From assembly GCA_020718525.1 (NCBI GenBank), contig DYRX01000016.1, forward strand, positions 1 to 28,036: 28,036 bases of DNA, given 5' to 3'. Under the pieces are notes generated by a model. It saw nothing but the letters and a program-made list of their open reading frames with translations, did no database searches and was not told the DNA's origin. The position numbers were made by a program, and so were the translations under genes. Positions 6,996-16,089 of this stretch are shown one piece after another; positions within the stretch are counted from its first letter, which is position 1; each line of letters begins with the position of its first letter. The stretch comes from Victivallis vadensis (GTDB lineage Bacteria > Verrucomicrobiota > Lentisphaeria > Victivallales > GWF2-50-93).

Positions 6996-7550
6996 ATGAA
7001 AGACCAGATTATTAGGGGCAAAGTTTTTGTCGTCGGCGACAATGTGGACACGGATCAGATAATCCCTGCGCAGTATTTGAACCTTGTCCCAACAATTCCG
7101 GAGGAATACGAGAAGCTAGGATCCTACGCGCTTTGCGGGCTCCCGGACGAATACAAAACTAGATATGTCTCGCATGGAGAGACGAAGACGGCATATCCGA
7201 TCATAGTCGGCGGGAAAAATTTTGGATGCGGGTCAAGCCGCGAGCACGCGCCAGTCAGCCTCGGCGCCGCAGGCTGTAAGATTGTTCTGGCAAATTCCTT
7301 CGCCAGGATTTTCTTCCGCAATTCGATCTCCACAGGCGAGATCTACCCCGTCGAATGCAGAGACGAGCTAAACAAGATTCTGAAGACCGGAGACGAGGTG
7401 GAAATCTCCATGGCCGACTGCACGCTCAAGATTCTTTCGAGCGGCGAGATTCGCGCTCTCGAACCGCTTGGAGACGTCAGAGACGTCGTAGAAGCCGGCG
7501 GGATTTTCAATTACGCACGGAAATCAGGAATGTTTCAGTCTCCGGGCTGA
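6996..7550 (+). CDS. leuD: 3-isopropylmalate dehydratase small subunit
   Basis: A 184-residue swivel-domain subunit that completes the LeuC active site. It has the N-terminal DNVDTDQIIPAQYL motif and FGCGSSREHAP (76-86), the conserved substrate-binding loop of aconitase small subunits. The length fits the short LeuD type that partners LeuC type 2. The ATG at 6996 has AAGGAG at spacing 6, and the gene is almost certainly co-transcribed with leuC. Its last 44 bases overlap, tail to tail, the end of the minus-strand gene 7507-11331, and no terminator hairpin separates the two. Confidence 0.94.
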   Translation: MKDQIIRGKVFVVGDNVDTDQIIPAQYLNLVPTIPEEYEKLGSYALCGLPDEYKTRYVSHGETKTAYPIIVGGKNFGCGSSREHAPVSLGAAGCKIVLANSFARIFFRNSISTGEIYPVECRDELNKILKTGDEVEISMADCTLKILSSGEIRALEPLGDVRDVVEAGGIFNYARKSGMFQSPG

Positions 7551-10500
7551 TGAGCTGGTCGTTTATGAAATAAAGCTCTCTGAACCGCCATGGAGGAGTC
7601 AGAGACGGTTCCACTTCCTGTCTGTATCGGATCGTCCAGCTCTTGCCGTCTTCGCCCTTTTTGCACGAGACAGATGCGCTTCCTGTCTTTTTTTCGGCTC
7701 CGTCGCCAAGTATGTATTCTCTTTCACCGGGAACTATGAGCGGCTTGGCACCATCCGGCAGACTGATTTTGAACACCGTGTCTACTCTCTGCCTCATTCC
7801 CAGATAATATGGGGTCTTCCTCGCCGGGGATCCGCTCCCCTGAATAAGATTCATAGGATTCGAGATGAAGAAGTAGAGCATCCCTGAATCTAGCACAGCA
7901 TATCTGTCAACTTCAACAGAAATGCGCCTCACTCCAGGATAGACCGAATAGTCTGTGAAAAGGTCTTCGAGCGGCTTCGCAGACTGGGATATTTGCGCGC
8001 AAGTCTCCTGAAAATCTCTTCTGCGCATTTCGGGGGTGATCTCTGAAAATTTCTGCTTGAAGGAATTGAATGAAATCCCGTAGAATTTTTCCTCCATGCA
8101 AAGCTTTGCCTTGCCGTCCTTCGCTATTGTCATTTCAATGAGCGAGTCAGTCCTGTCTTCATACTGCTGGCTCGGACAGATTCTCCTTATTGAAGCATCT
8201 TCGAGAAAAAGCGCGGCATTGCCCTCGTTGGCCGTTGTGCCGATCTGCGCGTATTGATTGGTGTCGTTGAGATAAATGTCGGTTCCGTCAATTTTGACAA
8301 GAGGCTGGACGAAAAAGCCACCGACAGCAATCGAATTCGGGAGTTCCATTGTTTCATTGATGAATGGATATCTCGATGCTATGACAAATTGAGATTGGAT
8401 TCCGACAGAGCTGAGCATTGAATAAAGCAGGATTGCCTTGTCTGCGGAGTTTCCATATGCGTCCGAAAGTGTAGTGTCGGCGCCCGAAAAGCACTCCATT
8501 GGCAAATCGTAGAAAGCAGGCCCCGCTCCCCTGATGGATGTCGCGACAAAATCCCTGATTTTTCGGATTTTATCCAAACTGTCTTTTGAATCCGCGCATA
8601 TTTCCAGGGCTTTCTTTCCTGCGGCGCTCGAAACTGAAGCCGCTTTTTTCAATGCTGAGTCAAGCGCCTTAGCGTATTTGCCCCAATCTCCGTCTGAAAA
8701 TGCGAGAGATGGAACAAAGCATTGGCTGGGCGGTAGATTTTTTTCCTTCGGGATGGCAGGCGAATTTTTAACAGTCCAAGAAAAGTCTCCAGTCTTTTCG
8801 GGCTTCGGGTCGGAGTCTGCGAAATTAAGCTCCAGGACCTTTATCTTTCTTCCATTTGTGGCAACGCTGAAAGTCTTCTCCGCTATCGGATTCTGATTGC
8901 GCATCTCTTCGATGACGGAGAGAAAGGGGCGCTTCCTGTATTCAGAGACAATTTTATATTCGATTGTGGAGTTCTCTTCGACACCCGGCAGGCTGGCGAC
9001 GAGAATTTTTCCCTGCGGATATCTTGGAGCCGAGGCTGTCCATGCCTGATCCATCATGTTGATTTCCTTCTCGGAAATTTCCTTGACGGATCCGTCAGGC
9101 GCTCTAACCCTGGCATACTCGATCTTGACATCATCCCAGCAGGGATTGTAATTTATTTTTATTTCAGAATTTTTCTTTTTCCCTGCATAGCTCAGCACTT
9201 TTTTCACCGTCTCGTAGGAAACCTTCAGAGCTCCTTCATCGAGAAGCTCATAGCGCGTGAGCTCTTTTTCGACAAGCATGTCCTGGCTGGATTCTGCATC
9301 GGCATCTTTCTGCTTTTCCTCTTCAAAGAAACTGGCGTCGTTCAAGATCGGCTTCTTGCGCGCCTCATATTCGCTGTCCTTCAGATTCTGCTTCAGACGC
9401 AGGTACTGCTCGGGAGAAAAAGATACCAGCTTCACTTTGATGACCGATTCCGCCAGAATTCCGTCCGCAGATGGAGAAACTTTTCTTGTCCACTCGTAAA
9501 GTTCGTCGTTTATTTCTTTGAAGTCCGGAGCTTTGCCCAGGGATCCGACAGAAGGGTCAATCCTGACGGTGATTTTTTCCGAAACGCCGCAGGCGATCTC
9601 AGTCTCCAGGGGATACTTCCTCTTGTCGAGGCCAGTTTCGCCCAGAACAAAGTTGACAACTCCAAAGCTTGTGCCGAACCACGGAAGCTCAAGCATCTTT
9701 TTCTCGTCTTCTCCGGTAATCGCGTCGGAGGAATAATATTTGAGCCTCACCTTCAGCGGGATTTTTGTGTCTCCGATGTCTGCGGGCTCGAAATCGAGTT
9801 CGAGAAGGGAGGCGGACGGAAGCGTCCTTTTAAGTATTGTCTCGAAGGCGATGCATCTTTCCTCGGCTCCGAGGCGGGCGAAATATCCCCTGAAAATCCC
9901 GTCGTTTATCCCATGGAAATCCATCGCAGTCTCGGCAAATATTGTTCCTGAAGCAGAAACTGTGGCCTGCGTTGAAATGTCCAGCATATTTTTGTCCGCG
10001 GGAATGATTGGAGAAGTTCGGAGTACGTCTCCTTCCGGCCTCGCCACCAGATAGCTTTTGTCGCATAGATACGAGGGAAAAATGTCCTTTGTATTTTCGT
10101 CCGTCGGATCCATGAGGACATATTCCGGCTCACCAGACTTGCTTTCGCCCAAGTCAACTGCGACGACAGCATGGTTGAAAAATGGATTTGGAACATCCGG
10201 GTCTTTTTTTGGACCAGACATGATGAGAGTCGGAAATGCGTCAAAATCGGCCATTCTGAGCATCGCCGCCAGCAATGCCGCCTTGTCCCTGCAAACACCG
10301 TACCTGTTGTCGAAAGTTATGTTCACATCATGCGGCTCGTAGCCCGGAACTTCCTTTTCAGGAGTTATCCCCATGTATCTTATCTGGCGTGAAACAAAAC
10401 GGAATATTTCCTCGATTTTTTCCATGCGCTCCTTCTTGCCCTCGCAGAGTTCGGCAACTTTTTTCTTCATGTCGTCGTTGACGGCGTCAAGGTGGGGAAC

Positions 10501-11331
10501 GCAGATGCTCCAGTACCATTTTGAAACATCCTTCCAGGAATGGACAGTGCTTAGAAGGAGTCTTTGAGCGACAGAATAGAGGGCAGGCATGTTCGGCTCG
10601 GGAAAAATCTGTGGCACATTTTTAGCCTCCCAGCGGCTGACAGTGCGATCACCCTCCACGCTCTCGCGAAACTGTACTGTCCCCTTTATTTCGTCTCTTA
10701 AAAGCTTGTGAACCAGGGGCAAGGCTTTCGGGGCTGAAACTTCCACGACGCAATTGACGATCGGCGATTCATCGTTCATCATCGAATACGCGCTCCAAGT
10801 GTCTGGCATCCTCGTCTTAAGCGAATTTTCACGGGCTGAAATATGAAGGATGTCCCCAATTTCAAATCCGGGAATGTTTATCACAATCTGCTTGGAATTC
10901 GGGTCGTAGATGTTTGCTCCCATCTGGCCTGAATCCACCATCTCCTTGCTCTGCGTCTTGAGATCCACCTGCACCGTTCTCCCATCTGCCTTGATAATCT
11001 CGACCGACTCTATTTTCAGATCGTCGTAGAATGTATGATAGTGAAATCTTTTCGAGGACAGGGCCCTCCGCCCCTTTTCGGTGAGGGCTTTCACATACGA
11101 TTCGAAGAGATACTCGCAAAGACCGTCCGGTCTGTATTCGGAATATTCGTAGTCCCCAAGAGTTATCGTGTCTGCATCGGGATATTTTGCACTGTCTTCA
11201 TTTGGCGCAGAAGACACGAGCGCATCTCGGTCAATCAGGGGAAAATCTTTTGTCGCCGCATACAGACTGAAGTTCATCAGAGCAAATGCGGATAGTAAAA
11301 ATAGCGCGGCAGTCGTTCTGATGATCCTCAT
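7507..11331 (-). CDS. Large secreted protein with two DUF3857-transglutaminase-like units, second unit degenerate
   Basis: A 1274-residue protein with a Sec signal peptide (about 1-25, ending FSLYA) and no other clear membrane segment. Unit one has a DUF3857-like domain (about 60-250) and a transglutaminase-like core with an intact triad: Cys347 (YGVCRDKA), His387 (FNHAVV) and Asp408 (LMDPTDE). Unit two repeats this order: DUF3857-like at about 695-860, then a transglutaminase-like core at about 915-1035. There YGNSADKA puts Ser962 at the Cys position and PNSIAV puts Ser1000 at the His position; only Asp1023 remains. The first core may be an active protease or transglutaminase and the second a scaffold. 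Linker 650-690 is rich in Glu and Lys. The ATG at 11331 has AGAGGAG at spacing 9. Substrate and process are unknown. Confidence 0.9.
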   Translation of the reverse strand: MRIIRTTAALFLLSAFALMNFSLYAATKDFPLIDRDALVSSAPNEDSAKYPDADTITLGDYEYSEYRPDGLCEYLFESYVKALTEKGRRALSSKRFHYHTFYDDLKIESVEIIKADGRTVQVDLKTQSKEMVDSGQMGANIYDPNSKQIVINIPGFEIGDILHISARENSLKTRMPDTWSAYSMMNDESPIVNCVVEVSAPKALPLVHKLLRDEIKGTVQFRESVEGDRTVSRWEAKNVPQIFPEPNMPALYSVAQRLLLSTVHSWKDVSKWYWSICVPHLDAVNDDMKKKVAELCEGKKERMEKIEEIFRFVSRQIRYMGITPEKEVPGYEPHDVNITFDNRYGVCRDKAALLAAMLRMADFDAFPTLIMSGPKKDPDVPNPFFNHAVVAVDLGESKSGEPEYVLMDPTDENTKDIFPSYLCDKSYLVARPEGDVLRTSPIIPADKNMLDISTQATVSASGTIFAETAMDFHGINDGIFRGYFARLGAEERCIAFETILKRTLPSASLLELDFEPADIGDTKIPLKVRLKYYSSDAITGEDEKKMLELPWFGTSFGVVNFVLGETGLDKRKYPLETEIACGVSEKITVRIDPSVGSLGKAPDFKEINDELYEWTRKVSPSADGILAESVIKVKLVSFSPEQYLRLKQNLKDSEYEARKKPILNDASFFEEEKQKDADAESSQDMLVEKELTRYELLDEGALKVSYETVKKVLSYAGKKKNSEIKINYNPCWDDVKIEYARVRAPDGSVKEISEKEINMMDQAWTASAPRYPQGKILVASLPGVEENSTIEYKIVSEYRKRPFLSVIEEMRNQNPIAEKTFSVATNGRKIKVLELNFADSDPKPEKTGDFSWTVKNSPAIPKEKNLPPSQCFVPSLAFSDGDWGKYAKALDSALKKAASVSSAAGKKALEICADSKDSLDKIRKIRDFVATSIRGAGPAFYDLPMECFSGADTTLSDAYGNSADKAILLYSMLSSVGIQSQFVIASRYPFINETMELPNSIAVGGFFVQPLVKIDGTDIYLNDTNQYAQIGTTANEGNAALFLEDASIRRICPSQQYEDRTDSLIEMTIAKDGKAKLCMEEKFYGISFNSFKQKFSEITPEMRRRDFQETCAQISQSAKPLEDLFTDYSVYPGVRRISVEVDRYAVLDSGMLYFFISNPMNLIQGSGSPARKTPYYLGMRQRVDTVFKISLPDGAKPLIVPGEREYILGDGAEKKTGSASVSCKKGEDGKSWTIRYRQEVEPSLTPPWRFRELYFINDQLISPETETFLISVRN

Positions 11332-11420
11332 TTCTATGTTCTCCTCTTTCTTTACTTAATTGTTAATTACATCCATTTGTCTTAACTTTGCCCGCAGGTT
11401 TCAGAACCGCAGGTACTATG

Positions 11421-11450
11421 CAAAAAGACCCGCGCTACGATTAGCACGGG
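11421..11450 (-). terminator. Rho-independent terminator of the Wsp-like operon
   Basis: On the minus strand CCCGTGCT (11443-11450) pairs with AGCGCGGG (11429-11436), an 8-bp stem with one G-U pair, closed by a further pair and a short loop. TCTTTTTG follows. It lies 83 bases past the stop of the REC-PP2C gene and marks the end of the operon. Confidence 0.85.
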
Positions 11451-11532
11451 AGAGCTATGAATTCAAGAAGATTGGATCAAAGATCTGAAAATAGCGGGAT
11501 TGCAATACAAAAACCTTCTTTTGCAAGTGGCA

Positions 11533-12747
11533 CTAAAATGCGATAGAAATGTCAACTATTGAAAAGTCGTCGTCGAGGCTGGCGCTTCCGTGAAGAGCTC
11601 TGACCTCGGAATGAACTGCCTCAACTCCAAATCCGGCCTTCTTTGAATTGCTGAACACGTATTCCTCGAATTCGTCGAGGCTCCAGTCAGGCAAATTCGG
11701 ACGGCTGATTTCATATGCTCCGTCGCTGAATATGAAAAGCCTGTTGAACTCCTCGAGATCCGCCTCCCCATTTGGAAATTCGATATCGGAGAAGGCCCCG
11801 ATCATGGGGGCGCTCACGGCAAGCTCGCGCAGTTTTGTTTCTTCCGAATTTTTTCCGGAAATAAGCAAGGCAGGCGGATGTCCTCCAGAGGAATAGACGA
11901 TTTTCCGTTCGCGCTTCATGAAGACGCCATACCAGATTGTGAAGATGAGCTGATTGTGGTCCTCCATCTGAAATTCGTCGTTGAGCCTGCGGAGAACGCT
12001 TGATGGATCCGCAAAATTTGTGTTCGGCAGATTTCTTGAGCGTAAAACCTCCATGACAGAGATCGAGAGCAATGCCGCTCCGACACCGTGTCCGCAGACA
12101 TCGAGCAGATACATGGCGAATGAGTTCTCATCGAGCCAGTGGTAGCCGAAGGCGTCGCCACCGAGGGAAGTTGACGAAACGAACTTCCAGTCTGTCCGGA
12201 TATCGCCCTCCATCTTTTTGGGCAGGATTGAAGAGACATATGCCGCCGCCTCGGCAAGCTCCGCCGCAAGAGCCTTCTGGCTCTCCTGGAGGGCAATGAA
12301 CGCCTCGTCCCTTTCGAGCATGTTGATATAGCCAGCGGAATGGTGCCGGATTCTTGCTATCAGCTCTATCTTGTCTGGAAGCTTGACAAGATAGTCGTTC
12401 GCTCCGATGGAAAATGCTTCCGCCTTCGTCTTGGGCTCCTCCTTGCTCGAGAGGACGATCAGCGGGACGTCCTTTGTCTGCGGATTGCGCCTGAAAAATT
12501 TTACAAGAGTCATTCCGTCAACGTCCGGCATCACCAAATCCTGCAATATCACTGTCGGGGCGATTTCGTTCGCAATTGAAATGGCCTGTGAGGGGTCTCC
12601 GCAATATCTGAGAGTGATGTCGCTTTCACCGGCAAGCATTCTTTTGACAGCTTCTCCGACGATCGCCTGATCGTCAATCAGGAGCACTACGATTTTTTTG
12701 CTTCCCAAGATTGCCTGGCGGCTGGATTTCGAGAGAGTTTCATTCAT
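11533..12747 (-). CDS. Response regulator with PP2C/SpoIIE phosphatase output (REC-RsbU-like), in the WspR position
   Basis: 404 residues. The receiver (about 18-135) has acidic residues Asp25 and Asp26, phosphoacceptor Asp70 (ILQDLVMPDVDG), Ser100 and Lys122. ILQDLVMP, LSSKEEP, GANDYLVKLPDKIEL and the linker RDEAFIALQESQ closely resemble what I recall of P. aeruginosa WspR. A short helical linker (about 138-170) leads not to GGDEF but to a SpoIIE/PP2C phosphatase (about 185-402). Its metal motifs are complete: GGD (196-198), LLDVCGHGVGA (Asp216, His220), FSDG (Asp342) and LDDDFS (392-394). It is expected to be phosphorylated by the CheA homologue and to dephosphorylate a STAS protein on Ser. 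It is the last gene of the operon, 13 bases after cheB/wspF. Domains are certain; the partner is inferred. Confidence 0.93.
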   Translation of the reverse strand: MNETLSKSSRQAILGSKKIVVLLIDDQAIVGEAVKRMLAGESDITLRYCGDPSQAISIANEIAPTVILQDLVMPDVDGMTLVKFFRRNPQTKDVPLIVLSSKEEPKTKAEAFSIGANDYLVKLPDKIELIARIRHHSAGYINMLERDEAFIALQESQKALAAELAEAAAYVSSILPKKMEGDIRTDWKFVSSTSLGGDAFGYHWLDENSFAMYLLDVCGHGVGAALLSISVMEVLRSRNLPNTNFADPSSVLRRLNDEFQMEDHNQLIFTIWYGVFMKRERKIVYSSGGHPPALLISGKNSEETKLRELAVSAPMIGAFSDIEFPNGEADLEEFNRLFIFSDGAYEISRPNLPDWSLDEFEEYVFSNSKKAGFGVEAVHSEVRALHGSASLDDDFSIVDISIAF

Positions 12748-12760
12748 TGGAGGACTTTCC

Positions 12761-13789
12761 TTAATTAAAATTTATTGCCGCAATCCTGCGTCCGATTTCT
12801 TCCGGAGAAAGGATGCTGTCCGCCGCGCCGAGTTCGCTTGCGGCCTTCGGCATTCCATAGACGACGCAAGTATCCTTGTCCTGGGCAAATGTTGCCCAGC
12901 CCTTTTTTTTAAGGGAAAGAAGCCCCTTGGCGCCGTCCCTTCCGATGCCGGTCAGAAGAACCGCCGCGCCGGGGCGGGGCCAGTTGGCCAGGATGCTCTC
13001 AAAAAAAACGTCTGCAGAAGGCCTGTAGGGCAGTTCCAGTGGCTCCCTGACATATTTGAAGCGCAATGCGGGGCTGAGCACCATATGGTCGTTCGTGCCT
13101 GCAAGGTATATTTTCCCAGGAAGCGGAGCTTCGCCCTCGCAGGCGATCGCAATAGGAATTTTTGTATGCGCGGAGAGCCATTTTACGAGTCCGGGGGAGA
13201 ATTCTTTGTCTATGTGCTGGATGATCACGATCGAATGGGAAAAGCTGGACGGAATTTCCGCGAGCAGTTTTACAAGGGCGGCAGGTCCGCCAGTCGAGGA
13301 GGCTATTGCAATGAGTGACGATTCATTTACTGCGGAAATCTTTTCCTCTGGCCTTGGCGCCTTTTTTTCGGATCCGTATTGCGCGGCATATTTTTCACGG
13401 AAAAGCTCTAGCCTGGAAATCTTTTTCAGCAGTTCGTCCGCTCCTTCCATTTTTCCGCCATTCCCCAGCGAGGGAGTGTTGACCGCGTCCAGTGCACCGT
13501 ATCCCATCGCGTCGAAGACTTTTGAGGAATTTGCGGAAATTGAGACTGTTACTATCAGGATTGGACATGGGCATTTCTGCATGATGAGACGCGTGGACTC
13601 TGCTCCATCCATTACGGGCATTATGAGATCCATCAGGATGAGGTCGGGCCTGTCTGAGAGGCATTTGTCCAGTGCCTCCTTGCCATCGCAGGCGATCCAT
13701 GCGACTTCGTGGCGCGGCGACTGGGACGCGACGATTCTCCGCAGGATTTCCACCGCCATCTTGAGGTCGTTGACAATAGCGATTCTCAT
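12761..13789 (-). CDS. wspF: CheB/WspF-like chemoreceptor methylesterase
   Basis: 342 residues: a receiver (1-120, phosphoacceptor Asp54 in LMDLIMPVMDG) and a CheB methylesterase domain (about 158-340). The catalytic triad is Ser165 (ASSTGGPA), His192 (IQHID) and Asp285 (GIGRDGA). It removes methyl groups from receptor glutamates and resets adaptation; in Wsp, loss of WspF locks the pathway on. WspF-like signatures are the start MRIAIVNDLKMAVE and FDAMGYGALDAVNTPSLG. The phosphoryl donor should be the CheA homologue encoded directly upstream; the genes overlap as ATGA at 13786-13789. About 35 charged residues link the two domains. Function is secure. Confidence 0.95.
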   Translation of the reverse strand: MRIAIVNDLKMAVEILRRIVASQSPRHEVAWIACDGKEALDKCLSDRPDLILMDLIMPVMDGAESTRLIMQKCPCPILIVTVSISANSSKVFDAMGYGALDAVNTPSLGNGGKMEGADELLKKISRLELFREKYAAQYGSEKKAPRPEEKISAVNESSLIAIASSTGGPAALVKLLAEIPSSFSHSIVIIQHIDKEFSPGLVKWLSAHTKIPIAIACEGEAPLPGKIYLAGTNDHMVLSPALRFKYVREPLELPYRPSADVFFESILANWPRPGAAVLLTGIGRDGAKGLLSLKKKGWATFAQDKDTCVVYGMPKAASELGAADSILSPEEIGRRIAAINFN

Positions 13790-16071
13790 TTCTGCGCACC
13801 GCCGATCAGGCTTGCCACGGCTTTAAGCAGAGCATTGTCTTGGAAACTGCTTTTGGCAAGGTAGTAGTCGGCGCCCGCCTCCATGCCGCGTAGCCTGTCG
13901 CTTTCCCTGTCCTTGTAGGATACGATCATGACCGGAATCTGGCGCAGTCTGTCGTTGCCCTTGATTTTTGACACGAGCTCGATTCCGTTCATTCTCGGCA
14001 TGTCCACGTCGGTGACCAGGAGGTCGTATTCCTCGGATCTGATCGCGTTCCAGGCTTCCGCGCCGTCAACTGCGACATCCACAAGATATCCGTTGTTGAC
14101 AAGAAGATTGCGCTCGACTTCCCTCACGGTTATTGAATCGTCCGCAACAAGGATGCGTTTTCGGTGGCTGGACTCGCCCTGCTCAAGAGAACCATCTTTG
14201 AGCCCCTCGAGCCTCGATCCGTTGAGTATGCGGTCAATGGAGCGTATCATGTCGTCTGCGTCAACGATAAGAATGGGAGTTCCGTCTTCGAGGATTGATG
14301 CGGAGCTTATGTCCGGAAGTTTTCCAAGCCTTGGATCGAGCGGTCTCACGACAAGCTCATTTTCTCCCTCGAAGCCGTCCACATGGATTGCATATTGGTT
14401 CACCCTGTCCCCTATGATCACAAGATTCAGCGGTTTTTCCGGATCAAGGACTGCCGCGCCATAGCCGAAAATTTCCGATGCTGACACTATTCCAATGTTT
14501 TTAGCTTCGTGCCTCAGGTAGCGGGACGACTCGATTGTCAGCATGTCCTTCGCGCTGATCCGCAGGAGGCGTTCTATGCGGCTCAGAGGGAAGGCGTATC
14601 GCTCTCCTGCGATTTTCGCAATCAGTGCAGGCATGACAGAGAGAGATATTGGCAGATTGAGGTTGAAGCATGTTCCATTGCCTGTTTCTGTCTCGACTCT
14701 CACGACGCCACGCAAATCCTGAACCATGTTTTGAACGACATCCAGACCGACTCCGCGTCCGGAAATCTCAGTGAGCTCGCTCGCTGTTGAAAAGCCTGGA
14801 AGAAACATGAACTCGAGTATTTCCGGCACCGAAAGACGCGAAGCCATCTCTTCAGAAACAAGCCTTTTCTCTATTGCTTTCCGCAGAATCTTGTCTGGAT
14901 CAATCCCCCTCCCATCGTCGCAGACAGTTATATTCAGCATTCCCGCCCAATGTCTTGCGCAAATTGAAATTTTTCCAGTTTCATCCTTGTTGGCGGCTTT
15001 CCTGTCTTCTGGCTTTTCGATTCCGTGATCTATCGCGTTGCGGAGTATGTGGCTGAGGGGGGCGTTCAGCTTGTCCAATACATCCTTGTCAACAGGCACC
15101 GATTCCCCCTCCAAATGGAGATGCGCCTTTTTGCCGAGCGTTTTAGCAAGATCCCTCAGGGCTCTCGGCAGTTCCTTGGCGAGATCGGAGAAAGGCCGCA
15201 TGCGGCAGGAAAGGACTTCCCTGTACAGATTCTGCGAGAAGTTGTCCGCGTCCAGGGAGCGCTCCGAGAAGTCCGCGAGATTTTCCGCATGGCTACGGTA
15301 AAAATCATTGAGCCTTTGGCGGACGGCTCTGAATGCGCCCAGGGCTCCGCAGGTCTGCGAAGATCCTAGATGGCTCTGGCAAAATTCGTCCATCAGCGTG
15401 GATATTTCCATAAGAGAGCGCTTTTCCGACAGAAGCCTTTTTTCAAAGCTTTGAAGGCGTTTTCCGGAGACAATTGACTCCGCGGCGAAGGCCATCAGGC
15501 GGTTCATTTTTTCCGATGAAATTCTCACCGTGCTGTCATGCTCAGCAGATTTTTTTTCAGTCTGCGGCATATGCGCGGGAACAGGCTTTTCCTCTGGACT
15601 GGGCGGCGAATGGGATTCTGCATGACTAGGAGGAGGTGAAGCCGAAATGTCTTGAAGCGGAGCCGCCGCCGTTTCCGGCGCATTTTGAGTGCTTTCAGTT
15701 ATGTCCCTTGCGAGTTCGGCTATCTTCTGAGATTCGCCGTCAACTCGCGCGGCAATCTCCGATTCCGGCGCAAGACCGAGGTCCTTGAGAAGATCCGCGC
15801 CGCGGAGTAGGATGTCAATGTGGTCTGAGCGGAGAGCAAATCTTCCTTCGCCCAGTGCGACAAGCAGATCTTCCATGGAGTGGGCGAGTTTCACGAGCGG
15901 GGCGAGGCCGACAATCCTCGCCGCCCCCTTGATTGAATGAGCGGCTCTCATGAGCGGCTCAATCTTGGCGGGCGAAGGATCCGACTCGAGTTCTAGCAAG
16001 CCCGAGTTCAGGACGGCGCACTGCGCCTCCGCCTCCATTCTGAAAAGGGACAGCATTGAAAAGTCTTCCAT
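13786..16071 (-). CDS. wspE: Hybrid CheA-REC histidine kinase (WspE-like)
   Basis: 761 residues. An HPt domain with His45 (RAAHSIKGAARI) is followed by a Pro/Ser-rich linker (130-175) with no recognisable CheY-binding P2, a dimerisation helix pair (about 178-300), and a GHKL ATPase (about 300-470; N-box LRNAIDHG, G1 DDGRGI, G2 GRGVGLD). Then come a CheW-like P5 (about 475-610) and a C-terminal receiver (638-757; Asp644/645, Asp688 in VTDVDMPRMNG, Lys740). VPVMIVSYKDRE-like and GADYYLAKSSF stretches in the receiver are characteristic of WspE. The kinase should phosphorylate WspF and the terminal response regulator. The start at 16071 has AGGGAG at spacing 9. All catalytic residues are present. 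The intrinsic receiver may act as a phosphate sink; that is inferred. Confidence 0.95.
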   Translation of the reverse strand: MEDFSMLSLFRMEAEAQCAVLNSGLLELESDPSPAKIEPLMRAAHSIKGAARIVGLAPLVKLAHSMEDLLVALGEGRFALRSDHIDILLRGADLLKDLGLAPESEIAARVDGESQKIAELARDITESTQNAPETAAAPLQDISASPPPSHAESHSPPSPEEKPVPAHMPQTEKKSAEHDSTVRISSEKMNRLMAFAAESIVSGKRLQSFEKRLLSEKRSLMEISTLMDEFCQSHLGSSQTCGALGAFRAVRQRLNDFYRSHAENLADFSERSLDADNFSQNLYREVLSCRMRPFSDLAKELPRALRDLAKTLGKKAHLHLEGESVPVDKDVLDKLNAPLSHILRNAIDHGIEKPEDRKAANKDETGKISICARHWAGMLNITVCDDGRGIDPDKILRKAIEKRLVSEEMASRLSVPEILEFMFLPGFSTASELTEISGRGVGLDVVQNMVQDLRGVVRVETETGNGTCFNLNLPISLSVMPALIAKIAGERYAFPLSRIERLLRISAKDMLTIESSRYLRHEAKNIGIVSASEIFGYGAAVLDPEKPLNLVIIGDRVNQYAIHVDGFEGENELVVRPLDPRLGKLPDISSASILEDGTPILIVDADDMIRSIDRILNGSRLEGLKDGSLEQGESSHRKRILVADDSITVREVERNLLVNNGYLVDVAVDGAEAWNAIRSEEYDLLVTDVDMPRMNGIELVSKIKGNDRLRQIPVMIVSYKDRESDRLRGMEAGADYYLAKSSFQDNALLKAVASLIGGAQK

Positions 16072-16089
16072 CTTATCCAGCTCCCTTCT

